A stretch of 64,000 bases of DNA from Flemingiibacterium sp964430755. GTDB lineage: Bacteria > Bacillota > Clostridia > Oscillospirales > CAG-272. The notes below the pieces were generated by a model, which was given only the letters and a program-made list of their open reading frames with translations, searched no databases and was not told where the DNA came from. The stretch covers positions 5,115-69,114 of the forward strand of contig CAYSFT010000005.1 of NCBI GenBank assembly GCA_964430755.1, in the 5' to 3' direction. A program made the translations under genes and the position numbers. Shown in pieces: positions 8,506 through 15,746 of this stretch (positions are counted from its first letter, which is position 1; every line of letters starts with the position of its first letter).

Positions 8506-9903
8506 ATGAAACACGTTAAATTCTTATCTGTAGTCCTTGTGCTTGGAATCATGCTATCCACAGTGTCTTGCTCCCGGTTTAAGGACGAGCCTGATTTTGA
8601 GGATAATTACAATGAAACCGCTGATGACACCACGGAAACGGTCGATCCGCTTGATTTGCTTCTGTCGCCCGGGGACACGGGTATTCCGAGCGCTTATTCG
8701 GACGAGGTAAATGTCCTTGGCGATAATCTGCAGATTTACGATTGTAACGATGATTTTTGCTCTATAGTATATAATGAATCCGGCGCATGGATGTTCGACC
8801 AGAAAGCTATCAAGGTGACACCGCTTGTCGATCTTGAAGCGATGATAGCCGATGCTGATCCGACGGGACGCGGCAGGGAATATTTCAAGGATGTAACGAT
8901 CTCGTATAACTTTGTTGAGCGTGACGATGTTGAGATTCGGATAGAGTTCACTGTAACCTCAAATACCGCTGATGCGTATTTTAAGGTTTACGGTTACTAC
9001 ACGCTGTTTGAAGAGGGCGAATATCTTATCGAGGACTATAAACGCGGAGATTTTCGCGGCTACTATATTGAAGAAACAGTCTACCCCGGAAGCGATGAAC
9101 CGATAGGAATTTACGATATTTCCAACTATGCAAGACTCGGTATATATGAAGACAATCGCCTATTTCAAATTGCAAAAGCGATAATCGAAAACGATGTTCG
9201 CGAACTTGAGAGCCTGAATTTTCTCGAAGAAGGCATACTTTCCGATTGGGAGGGAATGGTTATCTCCGAGTATGAGATTATCCGTGACAATCCGACGTCG
9301 CCGTATCTTGATTACCTGACGCTGAATATTACTGTAACTGAAAGTAATGTCGAGCGTTATCCGGCAGGAGAATATGTCGTTACGTTATCAGAGGGAGTGG
9401 ATTTAACTATTGATATAAAGCCTGCATCTGAAGTTGGTACAGATTATGTCCTGACCGAAGCGGCACGGTGGTTAGCTCCGCTTGCCGAGCATTTTGGCGG
9501 ATTTGTTACCGCAAACGCTGACAGTTCCACACATTCCTTGACGGATCTCTACCTTTACCAAACAAGAGTTGTCGGAACAGAACCGAGCTACGAGGAATTT
9601 ATAAGCTTCGCCGAGGACTGCTTCGGAATTAAGATAAAGAGCGGCGATGTTTCACGTGCCGAGATCGAAGCTCACGGCGGACACGGCTTTGGAACGAGTC
9701 TTTGCGAGATATCGGGCGGTATCCCCGAGGACGGTGTTTGCCATGTAACTGTGACGTATTTCGCAGATCCGATGAAATCTGTGGTGGCAACAATTGACGA
9801 ATATGAGCTTGTAAAAATCGGCGACGGCGTTTGCAAATACAAGATTAAAAGTGCAGAAAGAACATACGACACTGATCTTGATATTTGCGGCTGGAGCGCT
9901 TGA
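8506..9903 (+). CDS. Hypothetical lipoprotein
   Basis: This encodes 465 residues with a lipoprotein signal (MKHVKFLSVVLVLGIMLSTVSC, lipid-modified Cys at residue 22). An acidic Thr-rich linker (about 25-48) follows, then a folded region of alternating beta strands. AGGAGG lies 7 bases before the ATG. No catalytic motif or known domain is recognised. It should sit on the outer face of the membrane. Its natural terminator has been split by the mobile element that begins at 9937. Confidence 0.7.
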   Translation: MKHVKFLSVVLVLGIMLSTVSCSRFKDEPDFEDNYNETADDTTETVDPLDLLLSPGDTGIPSAYSDEVNVLGDNLQIYDCNDDFCSIVYNESGAWMFDQKAIKVTPLVDLEAMIADADPTGRGREYFKDVTISYNFVERDDVEIRIEFTVTSNTADAYFKVYGYYTLFEEGEYLIEDYKRGDFRGYYIEETVYPGSDEPIGIYDISNYARLGIYEDNRLFQIAKAIIENDVRELESLNFLEEGILSDWEGMVISEYEIIRDNPTSPYLDYLTLNITVTESNVERYPAGEYVVTLSEGVDLTIDIKPASEVGTDYVLTEAARWLAPLAEHFGGFVTANADSSTHSLTDLYLYQTRVVGTEPSYEEFISFAEDCFGIKIKSGDVSRAEIEAHGGHGFGTSLCEISGGIPEDGVCHVTVTYFADPMKSVVATIDEYELVKIGDGVCKYKIKSAERTYDTDLDICGWSA

Positions 9904-9920
9904 TTTGTGATACTTTTTTA

Positions 9921-9936
9921 AAGGAGTCCTTCGGGG
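9921..9936 (+). other. Left half of a terminator split by transposition
   Basis: AAGGAGTCC-TTCG-GGG at 9921-9936 is the 5' half of a hairpin. Its missing 3' half and T-run (CTTCTTTTTT) lie at 11856-11865, beyond the inserted element. Joined, they make a 9-bp stem with a UUCG tetraloop and a T-run, so this was the terminator of the lipoprotein gene. Confidence 0.85.
9928..9936. repeat. Target-site duplication, left copy
   Basis: CCTTCGGGG is repeated exactly and in the same orientation at 11847-11855, immediately outside both element ends. Confidence 0.88.
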
Positions 9937-9973
9937 CAATGTCATTTAGATAAGACTGTGCAAGTTTAGATAA
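9937..9973. repeat. Left terminal inverted repeat
   Basis: It begins CAATGTCATTTAGATAAG and contains two TTTAGATAA motifs, likely transposase-binding repeats. It pairs with 11810-11846. Confidence 0.85.
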
Positions 9974-9987
9974 ATAAAAAATTGAAA

Positions 9988-10025
9988 GGCATCTCGACTA
10001 TAATTACAATCGAGATGCCTTTTTT
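9988..10025 (+). terminator. Inward-facing terminator at the left end of the element
   Basis: GGCATCTCGA (9988-9997) and TCGAGATGCC (10010-10019) form a perfect 10-bp stem followed by TTTTTT. On the minus strand it is followed by a T-rich tail, so it can also terminate the XRE gene. Confidence 0.88.
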
Positions 10026-10036
10026 CTTGTTACGGA

Positions 10037-11179
10037 TTATTCGAACCGTGCAAGCACGAGCTTCTTCAATGTAACGAAGCGTTCCTCTTGACTTAGCGGC
10101 TGAATTTTTTCGTCTGATAATTTATCAAGCAATATCTTTTCGACAATGTTGCGCGGAAGATATGTTCTGATTTCTGTCTCTCGAACAAGCGGAGAAGTAA
10201 TTCGATCTGCATGACAAATTTTTTCATCCGGATATTTATCGCATAGATTCAGATAATACATTATAGAATTCTCTATTTCTTCCATTGCCTTTTCCTTATC
10301 TCCGACTGCAAGATATGCTTGTGCTAACAAGATATAACAATCACCGGAATCAAAATCATGATACGGAGTAGGACATTCATCTTTGAAAATTGCTTTCATG
10401 ATTGCGAAGAATGTCTTATATACCTCAATTGCATCCAAGTATTTCCCACAGTTATAATATGCCTTGCCAAGCCTCGCCGTATGATCTTCCAATGCCTGCA
10501 GGGAATAATCAATATCCGTACACAAATACTTTGCCGCACGCTCAAAATTACCCATATATTCGTTGACGATTGCCATAGTGGAATACAGCGTAAAATCGGT
10601 GCGTACGGGAAATTGGCGAGCTTCTTGTGTAGCTAGGGCGAAATTTTGATTTGCCGAATACAGAAACACCAGATTTTGTCGCGCTGACATAACATCTGTA
10701 ATGTTTTTTGAATGTTCTATGATATAATTTGCTTGTCTGACAGTTTTTGCTATGATTTCCTCTGAACGCTCACTTGCATACATTCCTTCATTATCAGGCA
10801 TGGAAAGTGCTGAGCCCAGCCGCATACAGTTGTACATCAAAATAAGATTGTTGGGATACTTTTTCAATCCTTCAAGCAAGGTATCGTATGCGGCAAGATA
10901 GGAATCCAAATTTCTGTACTTTTTTAATTTCTCCGCATTTTCTACAATATCCCATGCTTCCTCATTTTCTGTTGTGTCCGCAAGTCCAAACAATACATCC
11001 GTACTGACCTCAAACACAGATGCAAGTGGTACGATTTGTGAAATATCCGGCATTCCCGTATCATTCTCCCATTTTGAAACAGCTTGAAATGTGACGCCGA
11101 TATGCTCTGCAAGTTCTTCTTGCGTAAAACCTCGATCTCGGCGAAGACGGCGTATGATCTGTCCCATTGTTTCCTTCAT
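10037..11179 (-). CDS. XRE-family regulator with TPR-like sensor domain
   Basis: This encodes 380 residues. Residues 7-62 form a helix-turn-helix (RGFTQEELAEHIGVTFQAVS then KWENDTGMPD). Residues about 90-370 are helical repeats resembling TPRs, for example YYNCGKYLDAIEVYKTF and DCYILLAQAYLAVGDKEKAM. This layout is shared by peptide-responsive regulators such as the RRNPP group, though no cognate peptide gene is recognised here. AGGAGG lies 8 bases before the ATG. It is the only clear gene in the mobile element, so it is cargo rather than part of the host operon. It may control element or host genes; this cannot be decided from sequence. Confidence 0.82.
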   Translation of the reverse strand: MKETMGQIIRRLRRDRGFTQEELAEHIGVTFQAVSKWENDTGMPDISQIVPLASVFEVSTDVLFGLADTTENEEAWDIVENAEKLKKYRNLDSYLAAYDTLLEGLKKYPNNLILMYNCMRLGSALSMPDNEGMYASERSEEIIAKTVRQANYIIEHSKNITDVMSARQNLVFLYSANQNFALATQEARQFPVRTDFTLYSTMAIVNEYMGNFERAAKYLCTDIDYSLQALEDHTARLGKAYYNCGKYLDAIEVYKTFFAIMKAIFKDECPTPYHDFDSGDCYILLAQAYLAVGDKEKAMEEIENSIMYYLNLCDKYPDEKICHADRITSPLVRETEIRTYLPRNIVEKILLDKLSDEKIQPLSQEERFVTLKKLVLARFE

Positions 11180-11292
11180 GAGTGACTCCTCCTAATGATT
11201 CGTTTTTCGGTACCGTACATATATTATCTCATACAATCACAATAAAAAGAAGCGACTTAAAAATGAAGCGTACTCAACGTTCCGTTGAAATT

Positions 11293-11321
11293 ATTATATC
11301 ACACATACGATAGAAAATCAA
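11293..11321 (-). promoter_or_regulatory. Promoter of the XRE-TPR gene
   Basis: On the minus strand, TTGATT (11316-11321), a 17-bp spacer and TATAAT (11293-11298). The leader to the ATG is about 110 nt. Confidence 0.72.
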
Positions 11322-11772
11322 ATCTTATACCAGATCGTTCGTTGCGAAATATAAAAGCTTTACTTTATTTTTCCTGAAATTTGTATTTACTAAAACCAAT
11401 CTTTTTGCAGTTTGGTTTCGCATACGATCTCATATAAAACATTAAAAATGCACCTTTTTTGAACAGGAGTATATCCACCGCGCGAATAATCCACGGCGGC
11501 TGATATGCTTCTTGTATTTCGGGATAGTCACATTTTTTCTCAAATTCTATATGCTGTTTTTTAGTAAAAGTCAAAAGTTTTTAGTATAAGAATTTATATA
11601 AAAGTATGGCACAATTCCGATAAGGTGGCTTGTTTTTGCCCCAAACAGCGAAAAACGGCTTTTTTGAAGAAATATCATGCTCGTACTCAATAAGTAAATT
11701 CACCGAAAGATTCTCCGTCCCAAACGGATAGGAACGATGTATGTAGCGCTTTTATGCATATCTAAACAGTCG
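11322..11772. other. Gene-free interior of the mobile element
   Basis: This is an AT-rich stretch with no convincing gene. A 69-codon minus-strand frame at 11365-11574 starts only at TTG and has no clear ribosome site. A further TATCTAAAC motif at 11759-11767 echoes the terminal repeats and may be a subterminal transposase-binding site. Confidence 0.5.
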
Positions 11773-11811
11773 CCAGAAGAAAAACAAGGGCAAACCCGAA
11801 GATTTACCCTT
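11773..11811 (-). terminator. Inward-facing terminator at the right end of the element
   Basis: Read on the minus strand, AAGGGTAAA and TTTGCCCTT (11811-11803 and 11794-11786) form a 9-bp stem with one G-U pair, then GTTTTTCTTCT. It would stop outside transcription from entering leftward. Confidence 0.78.
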
Positions 11812-11846
11812 ATCTAAACTTGTACCTACTTATCTTAATGACATTG
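11810..11846. repeat. Right terminal inverted repeat
   Basis: The reverse complement begins CAATGTCATTAAGATAAG and ends AAGTTTAGATAA. It matches the left end at 32 of 37 positions. Confidence 0.85.
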
Positions 11847-11855
11847 CCTTCGGGG
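11847..11855. repeat. Target-site duplication, right copy
   Basis: CCTTCGGGG is identical to 9928-9936. The T-run of the original host terminator (TTCTTTTTT) follows from 11857. Confidence 0.88.
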
Positions 11856-11899
11856 CTTCTTTTTTATTTCAAAAATAAGATATTTTTTCGTTTTTGCTA

Positions 11900-11928
11900 T
11901 TGTAATTTTTAAAGATGTGATGTATAAT
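11900..11928 (+). promoter_or_regulatory. Promoter upstream of the coaE region
   Basis: TTGTAA (11900-11905), a 17-bp spacer and TATAAT (11923-11928). The remnant gene and then coaE follow. Confidence 0.65.
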
Positions 11929-11963
11929 AATACTGTATGACTATGTTTTGAGAGGATAACTTA

Positions 11964-12065
11964 ATGAACATCGGTATAATCGGCTTTGGTGCGATGGGGA
12001 AAACTGCGGTATATCGCTCGTATACATCAAAAAAGGCAGAGGACTGCACCCCTGTAGCATTTTAA
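11964..12065 (+). pseudogene. Truncated Gfo/Idh/MocA-type oxidoreductase N-terminus
   Basis: A 33-codon frame with a ribosome-like AGAGGA upstream reads MNIGIIGFGAMGKTAVYRSY and ends at TAA 12063-12065. The GIIGFGAMG segment is the nucleotide-binding loop of a Rossmann fold, as at the start of Gfo/Idh/MocA dehydrogenases. The rest of the roughly 330-residue enzyme is missing. It is most simply the 5' remnant of a deleted gene, although a leader peptide for coaE cannot be excluded. Confidence 0.65.
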
Positions 12066-12090
12066 CTATTAAAATTTAAGGAGAACACCA

Positions 12091-12720
12091 ATGATAAACA
12101 ATATGCGTGTTATCGGACTCACAGGCGGCACAGGTGCCGGAAAGGGTGAGGTTTCACTTTGCTTCATGTCGCACGGAATAAAGAGTCTTGACACCGATAA
12201 GGTTTCACGTGAAGTATGTCTGCCCGGAAAGGCTTGCCTTTGTGAGCTTGTTGAATATTTCGGAGAGGGAATACTTCTTTCTGACGGTAAGCTTGACAGA
12301 CGCGGACTTGCGGAGCTTGTTTTCGGTGAGGAAGACTCCGAAAAGCGCGAGATCAAGAAAAATGCGCTCAACCGCATCACTCACCGTCATATTATTGATG
12401 CTATCAATGAGTGGCTCAACGAACGTGAAAAAGCCGGCGACACCGTTGCCGTCGTTGATGCGCCGCAGCTTTTTGAGTCGGGCTTTGACCGCCACTGTGA
12501 TTACATAGTTGGAGTTATCGCAGATGAAAAGGTACGCATCCGTCGTATCATTTCGCGCGATAACATATCGGAAGATACCGCAGAAAAGCGTATACGCTCG
12601 CAGAAATCGAATCAATTCTTTATGGATTCCTGTGATTTCATCGTTTACAATAATTCGGGTATAGATGCCCTCGAGTGTCAGGTTGAGCATATCCTCGAAA
12701 AGATCAATTATTTTGCGTAA
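12091..12720 (+). CDS. coaE: Dephospho-CoA kinase
   Basis: This encodes 209 residues. It phosphorylates the 3'-hydroxyl of dephospho-CoA, the last step of coenzyme A synthesis, in the cytoplasm. The P-loop is GLTGGTGAGKGEVS (residues 8-21; the usual form is GGIGSGKS), followed by DTDKVSREV, and DAPQLFESG for the usual D-x-PLLxE motif. AAGGAG lies 7 bases before the ATG. The downstream membrane protein gene overlaps its 3' end. Confidence 0.9.
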   Translation: MINNMRVIGLTGGTGAGKGEVSLCFMSHGIKSLDTDKVSREVCLPGKACLCELVEYFGEGILLSDGKLDRRGLAELVFGEEDSEKREIKKNALNRITHRHIIDAINEWLNEREKAGDTVAVVDAPQLFESGFDRHCDYIVGVIADEKVRIRRIISRDNISEDTAEKRIRSQKSNQFFMDSCDFIVYNNSGIDALECQVEHILEKINYFA

Positions 12721-13279
12721 GCTTATAATTTTTACAATTATTGCCGCCGTTCTCATTGCAGGCTCTGTCGGCGTTTTTACCTTTATAGATTTTCTTCATG
12801 AGCAGATGGATCTTCAGCGTTATCCCATAAAGTACAGTGAGATAGTTGAGAGCTGCGCACGTGAATACGGTGTTCCGAGAGAAATGGTTTATGCCGTTAT
12901 TCACACCGAAAGCAATTTTGATGAGACTGCACTTTCGAGTGTCGGCGCAAAGGGACTCATGCAGATAATTGACGAAACCAATGAGTGGATAGCCTTTCGA
13001 ACCGGCGAGGATGCTATGACTGACAGGATATTCGAGCCGTCACTTAACATCAGGCGCGGAACGTGGCTGCTGTCATATTTATACGAGGAATTCGGAGCAT
13101 GGGAGGAAGCTCTTGCGGCTTATAATGCAGGGCTTGGACGTGTGCGCGGCTGGCTTGACGATCCTGCGATAAGCTCGGATGGCGTTAAACTTGACCGCAT
13201 ACCTATCGGTGAAACCTCTCTGTATGTTGAGCGAGTTATAAAAGCGGCGGAAAAATACCGCGAATTATATTTTGAATAA
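12713..13279 (+). CDS. Membrane-anchored lytic transglycosylase, SLT family
   Basis: This encodes 188 residues if it starts at the TTG at 12713, which overlaps coaE by 8 bases. An ATG at 12665 would give 204 residues with a larger overlap. The N-terminus (RKLIIFTIIAAVLIAGS) is a signal anchor. The rest is a goose-type SLT domain: VIHTESNF with the catalytic Glu, GAKGLMQI, the NIRRG region and EALAAYNAG. It should cleave the MurNAc-GlcNAc bond of peptidoglycan outside the membrane. The pairing of coaE with this gene is common in Clostridia. Confidence 0.83.
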   Translation: MRKLIIFTIIAAVLIAGSVGVFTFIDFLHEQMDLQRYPIKYSEIVESCAREYGVPREMVYAVIHTESNFDETALSSVGAKGLMQIIDETNEWIAFRTGEDAMTDRIFEPSLNIRRGTWLLSYLYEEFGAWEEALAAYNAGLGRVRGWLDDPAISSDGVKLDRIPIGETSLYVERVIKAAEKYRELYFE

Positions 13280-13297
13280 TTAAAAAGGAGATATAAA

Positions 13298-14689
13298 ATG
13301 GACGAAAAGACACAAGGTCAGCTTCTTTCTGAAAAGCTGGTCTACAAAAACAAGAGCGCATTCGAAACAAAGAATGCAGACAAGGAAACGGTTACTGCTT
13401 ACTGTGAGGGCTACAAGAAGTTCCTCGATAACGGTAAAACCGAGCGTGAGGTCGTAACCGAGAGCATCGCCATGATCGAAAAAGAGGGTTACAAGCCCTA
13501 TAAGATCGGCGACAAGCTCGAGCGTGGCGGAAAGTATTACCTCAACAATCGCGGCAAGAGCCTCTTTATGTTCAGAATCGGAAGCGAATCTATCGAAAAC
13601 GGTATTCGTATCACCGCTTCGCATATTGACTCTCCGAGAGTTGATTTTAAGCCGCAGCCTCTCTTTGAGGACAGTGAGCTTTCTTTCTTCAAAACTCATT
13701 ATTACGGCGGAATCAAGAAATATCAGTGGGTTGCAACACCTCTCTCGCTTCACGGCGTTATCTGCAAGCCTGATGGAGATGTTACAGTCTGCATCGGTGA
13801 GGATGAAAGCGATCCTGTATTCTATATCACAGATCTCGCGCCTCATCTTGCGCAGCTTCAGTATCAGAAGCACGTCGGCGATGCTATCACGGGCGAACAG
13901 CTCAACGTACTCGCGGCAAGTGAGCCTTACGATGATGAAAAGGTTTCCGATAAGGTTAAGCTGACTGTGCTCTCGATGCTTAACGAAAAGTACGGCTGTA
14001 CCGAAGCAGACCTCATCAGCTCCGAGCTTTGCGCTGTTCCTGCAACAAAGGCACGTGACATCGGCTTTGACCGCTCGATGATCGGTTCTTACGGTCACGA
14101 TGACCGCGTTTGTGCTTATCCGTCTATTACGGCTATGCTTGAATCCGAGGAGTCACCTCACACTCTTCTTAATATCATCGCGGATAAGGAAGAGGTTGGT
14201 TCAGACGGCGTTTCGGGTATGCAGTGTGCACTTCTTGCAGACCTTATCGAGGAGATCGCACTTGCTCTCGGCGGTAATCCGAGGGTGGTACGCGCAAACT
14301 CCAAGTGTCTGTCGGCTGACGTTAATGTTGCTTATGACCCGAATTTCCCCGAAGTGTTTGAAAAGCGCAATACCGCTTATCTTAATCACGGTGTTGTTCT
14401 TTCGAAATACACCGGTGCACGCGGCAAGTCCGGTACATCCGATGCGGCGGCAGAGTTTGTTTCGTTTGTAACGAATACTTTCAACGAAAACGGTGTTGAC
14501 TGGCAGATGGCAGAGCTTGGCAAGGTAGACCTCGGCGGCGGCGGAACTGTCGCGAAGTTTATCGCAAACAACAACATAGACGTTATCGACCTCGGCGTTC
14601 CGGTTATTTCCATGCACGCTCCTTATGAGCTTGTTGCGAAAAATGACGTTTACATGGTACACAAAGCCGTTAAGGCATTTTATAAATAA
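13298..14689 (+). CDS. M18-family zinc aminopeptidase
   Basis: This encodes 463 residues, the normal length. It removes N-terminal residues, often acidic or neutral, from peptides in the cytoplasm using two metal ions. Visible motifs are ASHIDSPRVDFKP (metal His/Asp), GSYGHDDRVCAYPS (bridging Asp), DKEEVGSDG (catalytic Glu pair) and PVISMHAPYE near the end (metal His). AAAGGAG precedes the ATG, 18 bases after the transglycosylase stop. Substrate preference is not readable. Confidence 0.88.
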   Translation: MDEKTQGQLLSEKLVYKNKSAFETKNADKETVTAYCEGYKKFLDNGKTEREVVTESIAMIEKEGYKPYKIGDKLERGGKYYLNNRGKSLFMFRIGSESIENGIRITASHIDSPRVDFKPQPLFEDSELSFFKTHYYGGIKKYQWVATPLSLHGVICKPDGDVTVCIGEDESDPVFYITDLAPHLAQLQYQKHVGDAITGEQLNVLAASEPYDDEKVSDKVKLTVLSMLNEKYGCTEADLISSELCAVPATKARDIGFDRSMIGSYGHDDRVCAYPSITAMLESEESPHTLLNIIADKEEVGSDGVSGMQCALLADLIEEIALALGGNPRVVRANSKCLSADVNVAYDPNFPEVFEKRNTAYLNHGVVLSKYTGARGKSGTSDAAAEFVSFVTNTFNENGVDWQMAELGKVDLGGGGTVAKFIANNNIDVIDLGVPVISMHAPYELVAKNDVYMVHKAVKAFYK

Positions 14690-14707
14690 TTTTGGAGGAG
14701 TAAAAAA

Positions 14708-15673
14708 ATGAACGAGATTCTTAAGAAAATAGGACTTTACGGTATTGTACCCGTAGTTAAGATTGACAATGTTGATCAGGCTGTACCGCTCGCACGTGCA
14801 CTTTGCAAGGGTGGACTTCCCGTTGCGGAGATCACCTTCCGTACCGCTTGTGCGGCTGAAGCTATCAAGCTTATCACAACCGAGTTTCCGAATATGCTCG
14901 TTGGCGCAGGAACTGTTCTTACACCTGAACAGGCTGATGCGGCAGTTGCGGCAGGCGCAAAGTTTATCGTTTCTCCGGGACTTAATCCCAAGGTAGTTAA
15001 ACACTGCACAGAGATCGGCGTGCCGATAACTCCCGGTTGTGCTAATCCTTCCGATATCGAAGCGGCACTTGAGCTCGGACTTGACGTTGTTAAGTTCTTC
15101 CCGGCAGAAGCGGCAGGCGGACTTCCCATGATCAAGGCTATGAGCGCACCTTACGGCAACCTCAAATTCATGCCGACCGGCGGTCTTAACGAGTCGAACA
15201 TTCTCTCTTATCTCAAGTTTGGTAAGATCCTCGCTTGCGGCGGAAGCTACATGGTATCCGCTGACCTCATGAATGCAGGCGAATGGGATAAGATCACCGA
15301 GCTTACACGTAACGCTGTAATGCAGATGCTTGGCTTTGAACTTAAGCACGTTGGCATTAACTGCGAAAATAAGGAGCAGGCAGGCAAGGCACTTTCGCTT
15401 ATTGAAACCATGTTCGGCTTCGCAGGTAAGCACGGTAACAGCAGTGCGTTTGCAGGCAGCGGTATTGAGCTTATGTATGAGCCTTACCTCGGTACGAACG
15501 GTCACATCGCTATCGCAACAAACTTCCTTGATCGTGCTATATTCTACTTTGAAAACATGGGCGTTAAGTTTAACGAATCCTCGAAGAAGTATGATGCGAA
15601 GGGTAACCTCGTCGCAATTTACTTCGCTGACGAAATTGCAGGCTTTGCCTTCCATCTTGTGCAGAGTAAGTAA
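14708..15673 (+). CDS. eda: KDPG/KHG aldolase fused to a VOC (glyoxalase-like) domain
   Basis: This encodes 321 residues. Residues 1-208 are a class I 2-dehydro-3-deoxyphosphogluconate/4-hydroxy-2-oxoglutarate aldolase: VAEITFRT (Glu41), GAGTVLTPEQ, and LDVVKFFPAE with the Schiff-base Lys at 129. Normal Eda is about 210 residues. Residues 211-321 are an added domain (FELKHVGINCENKEQA to GFAFHLVQ) with the look of a vicinal-oxygen-chelate fold. The aldolase splits KDPG into pyruvate and glyceraldehyde-3-phosphate. The extra domain may act on or sense a related sugar acid. GGAGG precedes the ATG. Confidence 0.86.
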   Translation: MNEILKKIGLYGIVPVVKIDNVDQAVPLARALCKGGLPVAEITFRTACAAEAIKLITTEFPNMLVGAGTVLTPEQADAAVAAGAKFIVSPGLNPKVVKHCTEIGVPITPGCANPSDIEAALELGLDVVKFFPAEAAGGLPMIKAMSAPYGNLKFMPTGGLNESNILSYLKFGKILACGGSYMVSADLMNAGEWDKITELTRNAVMQMLGFELKHVGINCENKEQAGKALSLIETMFGFAGKHGNSSAFAGSGIELMYEPYLGTNGHIAIATNFLDRAIFYFENMGVKFNESSKKYDAKGNLVAIYFADEIAGFAFHLVQSK

Positions 15674-15686
15674 TCAGTAAATAAGA

Positions 15687-15723
15687 AACGGAGCTGTTCA
15701 ACTCAAATATGGACGGCTCCGTT
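15687..15723 (+). terminator. Hairpin after the aldolase gene
   Basis: AACGGAGC and GGCTCCGTT are paired across a 20-nt loop. The tail has no U-run, so termination is uncertain. Confidence 0.4.
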
Positions 15724-15746
15724 ATTGATAAAGAGGGGAAATTACT

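Larger units (their letters stand above)
9937..11846. mobile_element. Transposase-less mobile cassette with XRE-TPR cargo
   Basis: The element is 1910 bp. Its ends are inverted repeats of 37 bp matching at 32 positions (9937-9973 and 11810-11846), both starting CAATGTCATT. It is flanked by a 9-bp direct repeat. Each end has a rho-independent terminator pointing inward. The only clear gene is a minus-strand XRE-TPR regulator; no transposase is visible. The layout matches the mobile insertion cassettes known with IS231-type (IS4 family) ends, which are moved in trans by a related transposase. That assignment is inference from end sequence and duplication size. Removing the element plus one duplication copy restores an intact terminator. 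Confidence 0.85.

Noticed and set aside
11365..11574. 69-codon minus-strand frame inside the mobile element
   Set aside because: It begins at TTG with no convincing ribosome site and resembles no family. It could be cargo, but the evidence is too weak to call a gene.
12665..12712. ATG at 12665 as start of the lytic transglycosylase
   Set aside because: It would add 16 polar residues before the signal anchor and overlap coaE by 56 bases. It is kept only as an alternative to TTG 12713.
14201..15655. 484-codon minus-strand frame across the aldolase and M18 peptidase
   Set aside because: It spans two real genes and their gap on the other strand, with no start signal and atypical composition.
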